From positions 2,604,001-2,668,000 of the forward strand of contig CBDCQY010000001.1 of the NCBI GenBank assembly GCA_965220855.1: a DNA stretch of 64,000 bases. Reading direction: 5' to 3'. Shown here piece after piece: positions 1 to 8,020 of this stretch. The DNA comes from Bin95 sp965220855 (GTDB lineage: Bacteria > Pseudomonadota > Alphaproteobacteria > Bin95). The position numbers were made by a program, and so were the translations under genes. The notes below the pieces were generated by a model that did no database searches, had not been told where the DNA came from, and was given only the letters and a program-made list of their open reading frames with translations. Position 1 is the stretch's first letter. Every line of letters starts with the position of its first letter.

Positions 1-484
1 TTTCCGCCAAGGCCAGCAAAAGAAGGATCGGAAAATATATCCATCGCATAGAAATACGCAAAGGTCTTTGGATATCCATATATATGGCCTGTTCATATGC
101 AATCAAAGCTTCAAATTGTTGCCTTAGCCGCAAATATCTTGGTGATTCCGGTCCTTTTGTTTGACTCAGCTTATTGAGCTCAACCTGGCGGGAATTTTCT
201 TCGTCGTCCCGCTGACGTCCATAATGCTCATCGCGCTCCCTCTCAAGCGAAGCGATTCTTATCTGAAGCACCTTGATCGCTTTTTGAGACTCCATGTCGA
301 AAGCTTGAATAGCGCGGCGGGCGTGAGTCAGAACTTCATCGCGAAACGGATATGTAGGCGTCGCGCTGTTTGGGAAAGAGCGCTTGCCATCGGCCTTGCC
401 AGTATTTTCGTCTCGTCGCGCCATGCGCTCGTTGAAGTTTCTATAGTAAGAAAGTGTTTTTTCTTCAATTTCGGTATAGCTCAT
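1..484 (-). CDS. Hypothetical membrane protein, N-terminal part, C-terminus off the left edge
   Basis: Reading the minus strand from an ATG at 484-482 gives 161 codons without a stop, so the gene continues past base 1. A GGAGA ribosome-binding site lies about seven bases before the ATG. Residues 1-50 are polar. Residues about 55-135 are rich in Glu, Arg, Gln and Lys with heptad-like spacing, suggesting long helices or a coiled coil. A hydrophobic stretch with Ile-Leu-Leu-Leu-Leu begins near residue 147, suggesting a membrane helix followed by an unseen part. Base use is clearly more AT-rich than the neighbours (TTG, AAA, TAT and ATA codons are common), which suggests horizontal transfer. I recognise no family. 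A plus-strand frame at 161-505 is probably its shadow. Confidence 0.6.
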   Translation of the reverse strand, partial: MSYTEIEEKTLSYYRNFNERMARRDENTGKADGKRSFPNSATPTYPFRDEVLTHARRAIQAFDMESQKAIKVLQIRIASLERERDEHYGRQRDDEENSRQVELNKLSQTKGPESPRYLRLRQQFEALIAYEQAIYMDIQRPLRISMRWIYFPILLLLALAE

Positions 485-591
485 CGCAATCTTCTCCAGA
501 CATAGGCCAACCCTCTGGATGTGCAGCGCGTCGCCCAGCCAATTCGGCAACGACTCCTCAGGTTACGGGCTAGCAGGAAGCTGGCGTCGGG

Positions 592-3003
592 TCAACTGCG
601 CAGCACTGCTCCCGTGGCCTTGGCGGCCGCGGCGGCGATGCGCCTGGCGACGGCTTCGAGGTCGGCGTCGGTCAAGGTCGCGGTTCGGGGCTGGAGGGTG
701 ACGGCGACGGCGAGCGATTTGGCGCCCTCGGGAACGCCCGGCCCGCGATAGACGTCGAACAGCGCCGCCTCCCGGATCAGCGCCTTGTCGGCATTGCGCA
801 CGGCGCGCAGCAGCTCGTCGGCGGCCACCGCCTCGGCCACCACGAAGGCGAAATCGCGCTCCACCGGCTGCAGGGTCGCGCGGTCGAGCGCCGGGCGCAG
901 CCCCGCGCCGGCGCGCGGAACCGGGACGGCGTCCGCAAAGACCTCGAAGGCGACCGCCGGCCCGGAGGGGCCGAGCGCCTCCAGCACGCGCGGATGCAGC
1001 TCGCCGAAATGCGCCAGCGCCACCCGGCCGAGACGGAGCGCGGCCGACCGGCCGGGATGGAACCAGGCGGGCGCATCGGCCGTCACGCGCAGCTTGTCCA
1101 CCGGCGCCTGGATGGCCGCGAGCGCCGCCAGCGCGTCGGCCTTGGCGTCGAAGGCATCGACCGCCCGCGCCGGCGTCGCCCAATGGCGCGCCGTCTCGCC
1201 CCAGCGCACCCCGGCCGCAGCGAGCTGCTGGCCCTCCGCCTCGATGGCCGCCGCGCCCGGACGGAACGCCGGCCCGACCTCGAACAGCGCGCCGGCCGCC
1301 AGCCCCCGATCGGCGTTGCGCCGGGCGGCGTTCAACAGGTTGGGCAGCGCCGAGGGCCGCATGCAGTCGAGATCGCTGCTGATCGGATTGTCGAGCCGGA
1401 GCGCGTCCTCGCCGCCGCCGAAGAGCTCGGCCTCCGCCTGAGCCATGAAGGAGAAGGTGACCGTCTCGGCCATGCCGGCGGCGGCGAGCGCCCGGCGGAG
1501 CGCGGCCGCGCGCGCCGCATTGCGCGTGAGCGCCGGCGCGGGCAGCACGGCCGGCGCGGGGAAGTCCGCCACCGGGATATGCTCGAAGCCCTCGACCCGC
1601 AGCACCTCCTCCACCAGGTCGGCCTCGCCCTCGATGTCCGGGCGCCAGGGCGGCGGCTCGGCGACCAGCGCGCCCGCCGCCTCCTCGACGGCGAAGCCGA
1701 GCGCCCGCAGGATGGCGGCCGAGCGCTCCGCCGCGACGGCGACGCCGCCCAGGCTCGCAACCCGCTCCGGGCGGAGCCGGCAGGAGCGCCGCCAGTCCGG
1801 CTCCGCGCCGGCGATCACCGGATGGCTGGCCTCGCCGCCGCAAAATTCCAGGATCATGGCGGTGGCGGCCTCCATGCCGGCGACCGCCGAGGTCGGATCG
1901 ACGCCGCGCTCGAAGCGGTAGCGCGCATCGCTCGAAACGCCGAGCCGGCGCCCGGTGGCGGCGGTGCGCAGCGGGTCGAAGAGCGCGCTCTCCAGGAACA
2001 CATCGACCGTCGCTTCCGTGCAGCCGGTCGCCTCGCCGCCGATGATGCCGCCGAAGGCGTTGGCCTTCGCCTCGTCGCAGATCAGCACCATCTCCCCGTC
2101 GGCGGCGTAGCGCCGCCCGTCGAGCGCATCGATCTCCTCGCCCGCGCGCCCGAGCCGCACCACGACATCGCCGTCGAGCCGGCCGGCGTCGAAGACATGC
2201 AGCGGGCGGCCCATGTCGAGCGTGAGATAGTTGGTGATATCGACCAGGGCGGAGATCGGGCGGAGGCCCACGGCGGCCAGCCGGTCCCGCAGCCATTTCG
2301 GCGACGGCCCGTTGCGCAGGCCGCGAATATAGCGCCCGACGAACAAGGGACAGGCGTCCGCCGCCGCGCCCAGCTCGAGGCGCACCTTGACCGGGCTCTC
2401 GAAGGCCCCCGGCGTCGCGGCGCCCCAGCCGGAGGCGCGCTTCAGCCGCCCGAGGCCGCGCGCGGCCAGGTCGCGGGCGACGCCGCGCACGCTCGCGCAA
2501 TCGCCGCGATTGGGCGTGAGCGCGATCTCGATCACCGGATCGTCCAGCCCCGCGACCCGCGCATAGGGCGCGCCGAGCGGCGCCGAGGCCGGCAGCTCCA
2601 CGATGCCCTCATGCTCGTCCGAGAGGCCGAGCTCGCGCTCCGAGAGCAGCATGCCGTTGCTCTCGACGCCGCGAATGGCGGTCTTCTTCAGGGTCAGCTC
2701 GCTGCCCGGAATCCAGCTGCCGACGGGCGCGAACACGCCCATCATGCCGGCGCGCGCATTGGGCGCGCCGCAGACCAGCTGCACCTCCTCGCGGCCGGTA
2801 TCGACGAGGCACACACGCAGCCGGTCCGCCTGCGGATGCGGCTCGGCCGAGAGCACGCGCGCGGCGACGAAGGGCGCCAGCTCGCGCGCGCGGTCCACCA
2901 CGCCCTCCACCTCCAGGCCGAGCATGGAAAGCGCGTCGGCGATCTCTTCCAGCGAGGCCTCGGTGTCGAGATGGTCCTTGAGCCAGGAGAAGGTGAATTT
3001 CAT
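592..3003 (-). CDS. pheT: Phenylalanyl-tRNA synthetase beta subunit
   Basis: The 803-residue product matches the usual length of bacterial PheT. The N-terminus (MKFTFSWLKDHLDTEASLEE) is typical. An EMAP-type tRNA-binding domain covers about residues 40-150 (HPQADRLRVC, CGAPNARAGM), then come the B3/4 editing and B5 domains, and a C-terminal FDX-ACB domain (VERDFAFVV near residue 715). With PheS it forms the alpha2beta2 enzyme that charges tRNA-Phe in the cytoplasm. The ATG at 3003 overlaps the pheS stop as ATGA. The frame stays open for 60 codons upstream, but that part is the shadow of pheS. It is the last gene of the thrS-infC-rpmI-rplT-pheST cluster. Confidence 0.97.
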   Translation of the reverse strand: MKFTFSWLKDHLDTEASLEEIADALSMLGLEVEGVVDRARELAPFVAARVLSAEPHPQADRLRVCLVDTGREEVQLVCGAPNARAGMMGVFAPVGSWIPGSELTLKKTAIRGVESNGMLLSERELGLSDEHEGIVELPASAPLGAPYARVAGLDDPVIEIALTPNRGDCASVRGVARDLAARGLGRLKRASGWGAATPGAFESPVKVRLELGAAADACPLFVGRYIRGLRNGPSPKWLRDRLAAVGLRPISALVDITNYLTLDMGRPLHVFDAGRLDGDVVVRLGRAGEEIDALDGRRYAADGEMVLICDEAKANAFGGIIGGEATGCTEATVDVFLESALFDPLRTAATGRRLGVSSDARYRFERGVDPTSAVAGMEAATAMILEFCGGEASHPVIAGAEPDWRRSCRLRPERVASLGGVAVAAERSAAILRALGFAVEEAAGALVAEPPPWRPDIEGEADLVEEVLRVEGFEHIPVADFPAPAVLPAPALTRNAARAAALRRALAAAGMAETVTFSFMAQAEAELFGGGEDALRLDNPISSDLDCMRPSALPNLLNAARRNADRGLAAGALFEVGPAFRPGAAAIEAEGQQLAAAGVRWGETARHWATPARAVDAFDAKADALAALAAIQAPVDKLRVTADAPAWFHPGRSAALRLGRVALAHFGELHPRVLEALGPSGPAVAFEVFADAVPVPRAGAGLRPALDRATLQPVERDFAFVVAEAVAADELLRAVRNADKALIREAALFDVYRGPGVPEGAKSLAVAVTLQPRTATLTDADLEAVARRIAAAAAKATGAVLRS

Positions 3004-4079
3004 GGCGCGGCGCGGCCGATCAGGGTCGGCGTCTCCAGCGCGCGGAAGCCGTAATGGGCGAGCCAGCGCAGGTCGGACTCGTACATGGCGCGCAGGTCCG
3101 GCACGCCGTATTTCAGCATCGCGATGCGCTCGATGCCCATGCCGAAGGCGAAGCCCTGCCAGACTTCCGGGTCGAGGCCGCAATTGGCGATCACCCTGGG
3201 GTGCACCATGCCGGAGCCGAGGATCTCCAGCCAGTCGCCGCCCTGGCCGATGCGCAGCTGGCCGCCCTCGCGGGTGCAGCCGATATCGACCTCGGCCGAG
3301 GGTTCGGTGAACGGGAAATGGCTGGGGCGGAAGCGCACCGGCAGGTCGGCCACGCCGAAAAACGCCCGGCAGAAGGCGATCAGGCAGCCCTTGAGATGGC
3401 CCATATGGATGTCCCGGCCGATCGCCAGCCCCTCCACCTGGTGGAACATGGGCGAGTGGGTGGCGTCATGGTCGGAGCGGTAGGTGCGCCCCGGCACGAT
3501 GACGCGCAAGGGCGGCGGCTCCGCCAGCATGGTGCGGATCTGCACCGGGCTGGTGTGGGTGCGCAGCACCGGGCGCGCCCGGCCCGGCGCGGCGGCGAGA
3601 TAGAAGGTGTCCATCTCCTGGCGCGCCGGATGTTCGGGCGGGATGTTGAGCGCGGTGAAATTGTGCCAGTCGTCCTCGATATCCGGCCCCTCGGCCCAGC
3701 GGAAGCCCATCTCGCCGAAAATCTGGGTGATCTCGTCGATGGTCTGCGAGATCGGGTGCAGGCTGCCCTGCGGGGCCGGTCGGGCGGGAAGGGTGAGGTC
3801 GAGGCGCTCGGCCTCGAGGCGGCGTTCGAGCTCGGCCTCGGCGAGCGCCGTCCGGCGCGCCTCCACGGCGTCGGCGACGGCCTGCTTCAGCCCGTTGAGC
3901 GCCTGGCCGCGCGCGCGGCGCTCTTCCGGCGCGGCGCTGCCGAGCGCCTTCATCAGCTCCGTCACCTGGCCCCGGCGGCCGAGCGCGCGCACCCGCACCG
4001 CCTCCAGCGCCGCCAGGCTGTCGGCCGCCGCGACCGCGCCCTCCAGCTCGTCCCGGAGCGCCGTCAACTCGTCCGGCAT
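3000..4079 (-). CDS. pheS: Phenylalanyl-tRNA synthetase alpha subunit
   Basis: The 359-residue product is PheS. It has an N-terminal coiled-coil region rich in Ala, Leu, Glu and Arg (about residues 1-95), then the class II synthetase core: HPISQTIDEITQIFGEMGF, motif 2 (YRSDHDATHSPMFHQVEGL) and motif 3 (GIERIAMLKYGVPDLRAM). It binds Phe and ATP and works with PheT. The start at MPDELTALRDEL (4079) gives the family's usual length; the frame is open upstream but without homology. It lies 26 bases after rplT and overlaps pheT by four bases, so translation of the two subunits is probably coupled. Confidence 0.97.
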   Translation of the reverse strand: MPDELTALRDELEGAVAAADSLAALEAVRVRALGRRGQVTELMKALGSAAPEERRARGQALNGLKQAVADAVEARRTALAEAELERRLEAERLDLTLPARPAPQGSLHPISQTIDEITQIFGEMGFRWAEGPDIEDDWHNFTALNIPPEHPARQEMDTFYLAAAPGRARPVLRTHTSPVQIRTMLAEPPPLRVIVPGRTYRSDHDATHSPMFHQVEGLAIGRDIHMGHLKGCLIAFCRAFFGVADLPVRFRPSHFPFTEPSAEVDIGCTREGGQLRIGQGGDWLEILGSGMVHPRVIANCGLDPEVWQGFAFGMGIERIAMLKYGVPDLRAMYESDLRWLAHYGFRALETPTLIGRAAP

Positions 4080-4105
4080 GGAAGGTCCTCTCCCGCGCGC
4101 CGCCT

Positions 4106-4462
4106 TCAGGCGCGCGCGGCGCGCGCCCGCTCCACCAGCGCCCGGAAGGCGTCCGGCTCGCGCACCGCGATGTCGGCCAGCATCTTGCGATCGACCTCGA
4201 CCCCGGCCCTGGCGAGGCCGTCCATGAAGGCGGAGTAGGTCAGCCCGTGCTCGCGCGCGGCGGCGTTGATGCGCTGGATCCACAGCGAACGGAAGGTCCG
4301 CTTGCGCGCGCGGCGGTCGCGATAGGCGTATTGCAGGCCGCGCTCGACGCGCTCGATGGCGATGCGGAAATTGTTCTTGGCCCGGCCGCGATAGCCCTTG
4401 GCCTGGGCCAGGACCTTCTTGTGCCGGCGGCGATTGCCGGGGCCGCCCTTGATGCGGGACAT
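4106..4462 (-). CDS. rplT: 50S ribosomal protein L20
   Basis: The 118-residue basic protein starts MSRIKGGPGNRRRHKKVLAQ and contains the L20 signature RAKNNFRIAIERVERGLQYA and WIQRINAAAREHGLTYSAFM. L20 binds 23S rRNA early in 50S assembly. In many bacteria it also represses translation of its own rpmI-rplT messenger. I see no clear L20-binding pseudoknot here, so that control is only a possibility. It follows rpmI by 19 bases. Confidence 0.98.
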   Translation of the reverse strand: MSRIKGGPGNRRRHKKVLAQAKGYRGRAKNNFRIAIERVERGLQYAYRDRRARKRTFRSLWIQRINAAAREHGLTYSAFMDGLARAGVEVDRKMLADIAVREPDAFRALVERARAARA

Positions 4463-4481
4463 CGGTTGCGATCCTCCCGGC

Positions 4482-4679
4482 TCAGGCGTAGGGCATGAAG
4501 CGGAGCACGATGCGCGCATCCGGCTTCGACATGGCCCGCGCGCCGCGCGCCTGGCGCTTCATCCGCCGGGACTTGTTGGCGAGGCAGTGGCGCTTGTAGG
4601 CGTGGTTCATCAGCACCTTGCCGGAGCCGGTCTTCTTGAAGCGGCCCTTGGTGCTGCTCTTGGTCTTGAGCTTGGGCAT
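4482..4679 (-). CDS. rpmI: 50S ribosomal protein L35
   Basis: The 65-residue, very basic product starts MPKLKTKSSTKGRFKKTGSG and carries the L35 core (LMNHAYKRHCLANKSRRMKR). It is a structural protein of the large ribosomal subunit. The gene lies between infC and rplT, its usual neighbours, and its ATG follows a GACAGGAAAA Shine-Dalgarno region. A 156-base gap separates it from infC and holds a likely promoter, so rpmI-rplT-pheST may be transcribed on their own as well as from upstream. Confidence 0.98.
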   Translation of the reverse strand: MPKLKTKSSTKGRFKKTGSGKVLMNHAYKRHCLANKSRRMKRQARGARAMSKPDARIVLRFMPYA

Positions 4680-4763
4680 TTTTCCTGTCCCTCGGGTAAA
4701 GGCGGATTCGGGACGACCGGGTATGCCCGTGCGTTCACCGGGCCGTCCGCTGACGAACGCGCC

Positions 4764-4791
4764 ATATAGCCGGACGGCGCCCGCGCCGCAA
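4764..4791 (-). promoter_or_regulatory. Probable sigma-70 promoter for rpmI-rplT-pheST
   Basis: On the minus strand a TTGCGG -35 box (4791-4786) and a CTATAT -10 box (4769-4764) are separated by 16 bases, about 85 bases before the rpmI start. The -10 box stands out as an AT-rich island in GC-rich sequence, and boxes of this kind are usual in alphaproteobacteria. This is from motif matching only. Confidence 0.5.
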
Positions 4792-4835
4792 CCCGTGAAA
4801 GCCCCGGAAGCCGAGGGTCCGCCGCCCGGCGCCGG

Positions 4836-5372
4836 TCAGCGCGGCGACATCACCATGACCATCTGCCGGCCTTCCATCTTGGGGAACTGCTCGACCTTGA
4901 CGGCCTCGCCGAGTTCGGTCTGCACGCGCTGCAGCACGGCGCGTCCGACATCCTGATGGGCCAGCTCGCGCCCGCGAAAGCGCAGCGTGACCTTCACCTT
5001 GTCTCCCTCGTCGAGGAAGCGGCGCACGGCGCGCATCTTGGTGTCGTAATCGTGCTGCTCGATGCCGGGGCGCATCTTGATTTCCTTGACGTCGATGGTC
5101 TTCTGCTTCTTGCGCGCCTCGTTCTTCTTCTTCTGCGCTTCGTATTTGAAGCGCCCATAGTCGAGCACCTTGCAGACCGGCGGCTCGGCGTTGGGCGAGA
5201 CCTCGACCAGATCGAGACCGGCGGCCTGGGCCGCGCCCATCGCCTCCCCGATCCCCACGACGCCGACCATGCTGCCGTCGGCGGCGACAAGACGCACCGT
5301 GCGGGCGTCGATGTCCTCGTTCACGCGCGGCCCTTCCTTCTTGGGCGGCGCTATCGATGCGTATCGTGCTAT
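4836..5372 (-). CDS. infC: Translation initiation factor IF-3, probable ATA start
   Basis: The core runs from VNEDIDARTVRLVAADG through the linker rich in Lys (EAQKKKNEARKKQKT) to the C-terminal domain ending MVMVMSPR, matching both IF3 domains. IF3 keeps the 30S subunit free and checks start codons. If read from the first GTG (5324) the protein would be 162 residues and would lack the usual basic leader. Reading upstream gives an ATA at 5372 preceded by a perfect AAGGAG seven bases away, followed by ARYASIAPPKKEGPR, which resembles the N-terminus of other IF3 proteins; this makes 178 residues. The ATA overlaps the thrS TAG stop (ATAG). A rare start codon is known to let IF3 control its own translation (AUU in E. 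coli), so the same is inferred here. Confidence 0.9.
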   Translation of the reverse strand: MARYASIAPPKKEGPRVNEDIDARTVRLVAADGSMVGVVGIGEAMGAAQAAGLDLVEVSPNAEPPVCKVLDYGRFKYEAQKKKNEARKKQKTIDVKEIKMRPGIEQHDYDTKMRAVRRFLDEGDKVKVTLRFRGRELAHQDVGRAVLQRVQTELGEAVKVEQFPKMEGRQMVMVMSPR

Positions 5373-7318
5373 GGGCTGTCTCCTTCTTGCCCGCGGCCGC
5401 CTGCCGGAGGGGCCGCTTCCGCCGACAGCCTAGCGATAGCGTCGCCGAGCGCAAGCACCTCCTGCTGGCGCGACCCGAGGCGGCGCAGCGCCACCGTGCC
5501 CTGCTCGGCCTCGCGCCTGCCGACGACCAGGATCGCCGGCGTCCCGGCGAGCGAATGCTCGCGCACCTTGAAGCCGATCTTCTCGTTGCGCAGGTCGCAT
5601 TCGGCGCGCAGTCCCGCGCGCCGGAGCCGCTCATGCACCTGGCGGGCATAATCGTCGGCGTCGCCGGTGATCGTCGCCACCACCGCCTGCAGCGGGGCCA
5701 GCCAGAGCGGGAAGCGCCCGGCGTAATGCTCGATCAGCACGCCGATGAAGCGCTCGAAGGAGCCGAGAATCGCCCGGTGCAGCATCACCGGGCGGCGCTT
5801 CTGGCCGTCGGCGGCCACATAGCTGGCGTTCAGCCGCTCGGGCAGCACGAAATCCACCTGGAAGGTGCCGCATTGCCAGTCGCGGCCGATGGCGTCGCGC
5901 AGCACGAATTCGAGCTTGGGGCCGTAGAAGGCGCCCTCGCCCGGATTGCGCTCGACCGCGAGCCCGGCGGCGTTCACCGCGTCCAGCAGCGCGGTTTCGG
6001 CCTTGTCCCACACCTCGTCCTCGCCCGCCCGGACCTCCGGTCGGTCGGAGAACTTGACCAGCACGTCGGTGAAGCCGAAATCGGCATAGACGCTCGTCAG
6101 CAGGGCGCAGAAGCGCTCGGTCTCGGCCGTCACCTGGTCTTCGGCCGCGAAGATATGCGCGTCGTCCTGGGTGAAGGCGCGCACCCGCATGATGCCGTGC
6201 AGCGCGCCCGAGGGCTCGTTGCGGTGGCAGGCGCCGAACTCCGCCATGCGCAGCGGCAGGTCGCGATAGCTCTTGATGCCCTGCTTGAAAATCTGCACAT
6301 GGCCGGGGCAGTTCATCGGCTTGAGCGCAAAGAGCCGGTCCTCCGCCGCCTCGGTCACGAACATGTGCTCGCGGAACTTGTCCCAGTGGCCGGAATCCTC
6401 CCAGAGCGCCCGGTCGAGCAATTGCGGCGTCTTCACCTCCAGATAGCCGTTCGCATCCAGCCGGGCGCGCATATAGTCCTCGCAGACGCGGAACAGCGTC
6501 CAGCCCCTGGGCAGCCAGAACACCGCGCCGGGCGCCTCCTCCTGAAGGTGGAAGAGGCCCATCTCGCGCCCGATGCGGCGATGGTCGCGCCGCTCGGCCT
6601 CGGCGAGGCGCTCCAGATAGGCGTCGAGCTCGGCGCGGTTGCGCCAGGCGGTGCCATAGACGCGCTGCAGCATCTCGTTGCGATGGTCGCCGCGCCAATA
6701 GGCTCCGGCGACGCTCATCAGCTTGAAGGCCTTGCCGAGCTTGCCGGTGGAGGGCAGATGCGGCCCCCGGCAGAGATCGACGAAGGCGCCCTGGCGATAG
6801 AGCGTGATCGGCTCGCCGGCGGGGATCGAGCGGACGATCTCGGCCTTGTAATGCTCGCCCGCGCTCTCGAAGAAGCGCGCCGCCTCGTCGCGATCCCAGA
6901 GCTCGCGGCGGATCGGCTCGTCGCGATCGACGATCTCGCGCATGCGCTCCTCCAGCCGGGCGAGATCGTCGGGCGTGAAGGGTTCGGCGCGCGAGAAGTC
7001 GTAATAGAAGCCGTTGTCGATCACCGGGCCGATGGTGATCTGGATGTCGGGATAGAGCTCCTTGGCGGCCTCGGCGAGCGCGTGGGCGGCGTCATGGCGG
7101 ATGAGGTCCAGCCCGTCCGCATGGGCGCGCGTCACGATCTCGACCGCGGCGTCCCCGGTGAGCGGCTCGGAGAGGTCGCGGAGCGCGCCATCGACCTTGA
7201 TGGCGAGCGCGTCCCTGGCGAGGCTGGGCGCGATGGCCGCTGCGAGCTCCGCCCCGGCGCCGCCGCGCGCGAAAGGGCGCCGGGAACCGTCCGGCAGGGT
7301 GAGGACGATCTCGTTCAT
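5369..7318 (-). CDS. thrS: Threonyl-tRNA synthetase
   Basis: The product of about 649 residues is ThrRS. Its domains in order are an N-terminal TGS domain (residues 1-60, LTLPDGSRRPF), the editing domain with HDAAHALAEAAKELYPD, the class II core with MNCPGHVQIFK, RNEPSGALHGIMRVRAFTQDDAHIF and HRAILGSFERFIGVLIEHY, and the C-terminal anticodon-binding domain (RNEKIGFKVREH). It charges tRNA-Thr in the cytoplasm. The ATG at 7318 is preferred; an in-frame TTG lies four codons upstream, and neither has an ideal ribosome site. Its stop overlaps the infC start by four bases. Confidence 0.97.
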   Translation of the reverse strand: MNEIVLTLPDGSRRPFARGGAGAELAAAIAPSLARDALAIKVDGALRDLSEPLTGDAAVEIVTRAHADGLDLIRHDAAHALAEAAKELYPDIQITIGPVIDNGFYYDFSRAEPFTPDDLARLEERMREIVDRDEPIRRELWDRDEAARFFESAGEHYKAEIVRSIPAGEPITLYRQGAFVDLCRGPHLPSTGKLGKAFKLMSVAGAYWRGDHRNEMLQRVYGTAWRNRAELDAYLERLAEAERRDHRRIGREMGLFHLQEEAPGAVFWLPRGWTLFRVCEDYMRARLDANGYLEVKTPQLLDRALWEDSGHWDKFREHMFVTEAAEDRLFALKPMNCPGHVQIFKQGIKSYRDLPLRMAEFGACHRNEPSGALHGIMRVRAFTQDDAHIFAAEDQVTAETERFCALLTSVYADFGFTDVLVKFSDRPEVRAGEDEVWDKAETALLDAVNAAGLAVERNPGEGAFYGPKLEFVLRDAIGRDWQCGTFQVDFVLPERLNASYVAADGQKRRPVMLHRAILGSFERFIGVLIEHYAGRFPLWLAPLQAVVATITGDADDYARQVHERLRRAGLRAECDLRNEKIGFKVREHSLAGTPAILVVGRREAEQGTVALRRLGSRQQEVLALGDAIARLSAEAAPPAGGRGQEGDSP

Positions 7319-7360
7319 CGGAACCGGCAAAGTCCTGGATTGCGGAAGAAGGGCGGCCCT

Positions 7361-8020
7361 CTATAGCCGCTCCACCGAAGCCGGGGAAGCCGTGTCCAGC
7401 CGGCCTTCGTTGGCTTCCTCGGCGCGCTGGCGGGCGGGGCGGGCGAGCAGGCGTTGTTCGTAGGCGGCGATGGCCGGCGGCAGCGCGACCTCGCAGCGCC
7501 GCGCCCAGCGCAGGCAGGTGCCGAGCATGATGTCGGCGACCGTGAAGGTCTCGCCCAGCAGCCAGGGGCCGCCTTCGGCGAGCGCCGTCTCGGTCTTGGC
7601 CGCCTGCTTCAGCCAGTAGTCGCGCGCGCCCGCCACGACCGCCGGCGCCGCGCCGTAGATCGCCGCCAGGTCTCTATGGCGGCGGATGACATAGAGCGAG
7701 GTCGCGTCCAGCTCCATGGCGACATGGAAGCACCATTCCAGCACCCGGGCGCGCGCAGCGTCGGGCCAGAGATCGACCGGCTTGCGGAAGCGCGCCGCCA
7801 GTTCGAGCGAAATCGCGCCCGATTCCGTGAAGCGCTCGCCGTCGATCTCCAGCACCGGAATCTTGTGCAGCGGGTTGACGGCGCGGAAGGCGGGGGCGGT
7901 CTGCTCCGGCGTGCGGGTGCGGATCGGCGTGACGCCATAGGCCAGCCCCAGCTCCTGCAGGGTCCAGTGGACGCGGAGCGCGCGGGCGGAGCCGATGCCC
8001 CAGAGATGCAGGCGGGTCAT
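7361..8020 (-). CDS. Glutathione S-transferase family protein
   Basis: The 219-residue product has the cytosolic GST layout: an N-terminal thioredoxin-like domain with the cis-proline segment NPLHKIPVLEIDG and the gamma-glutamyl-binding ESGAIS (about residues 50-70), then an all-helical C-terminal domain with the capping motif LGETFTVADIMLGT (about residues 150-163). Such enzymes conjugate or reduce electrophiles with glutathione. Its ATG overlaps the stop of the large FAD/Fe-S oxidoreductase gene by four bases (ATGA), so the two are co-translated. The substrate cannot be told from sequence. Confidence 0.9.
   Translation of the reverse strand: MTRLHLWGIGSARALRVHWTLQELGLAYGVTPIRTRTPEQTAPAFRAVNPLHKIPVLEIDGERFTESGAISLELAARFRKPVDLWPDAARARVLEWCFHVAMELDATSLYVIRRHRDLAAIYGAAPAVVAGARDYWLKQAAKTETALAEGGPWLLGETFTVADIMLGTCLRWARRCEVALPPAIAAYEQRLLARPARQRAEEANEGRLDTASPASVERL

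Noticed and set aside
161..505. 114-codon plus-strand frame at the left edge
   Set aside because: No ribosome site or domain, and the minus-strand frame over the same bases has both a good site and natural composition.
994..3054. 686-codon plus-strand frame opposite pheT
   Set aside because: Antisense shadow of pheT in GC-rich DNA; no domain and low-complexity Arg/Ala/Gly sequence.
5369..5372. infC starting at the GTG at 5324
   Set aside because: That start has no ribosome site and removes the usual basic leader; ATA at 5372 has both. Kept as an alternative only.
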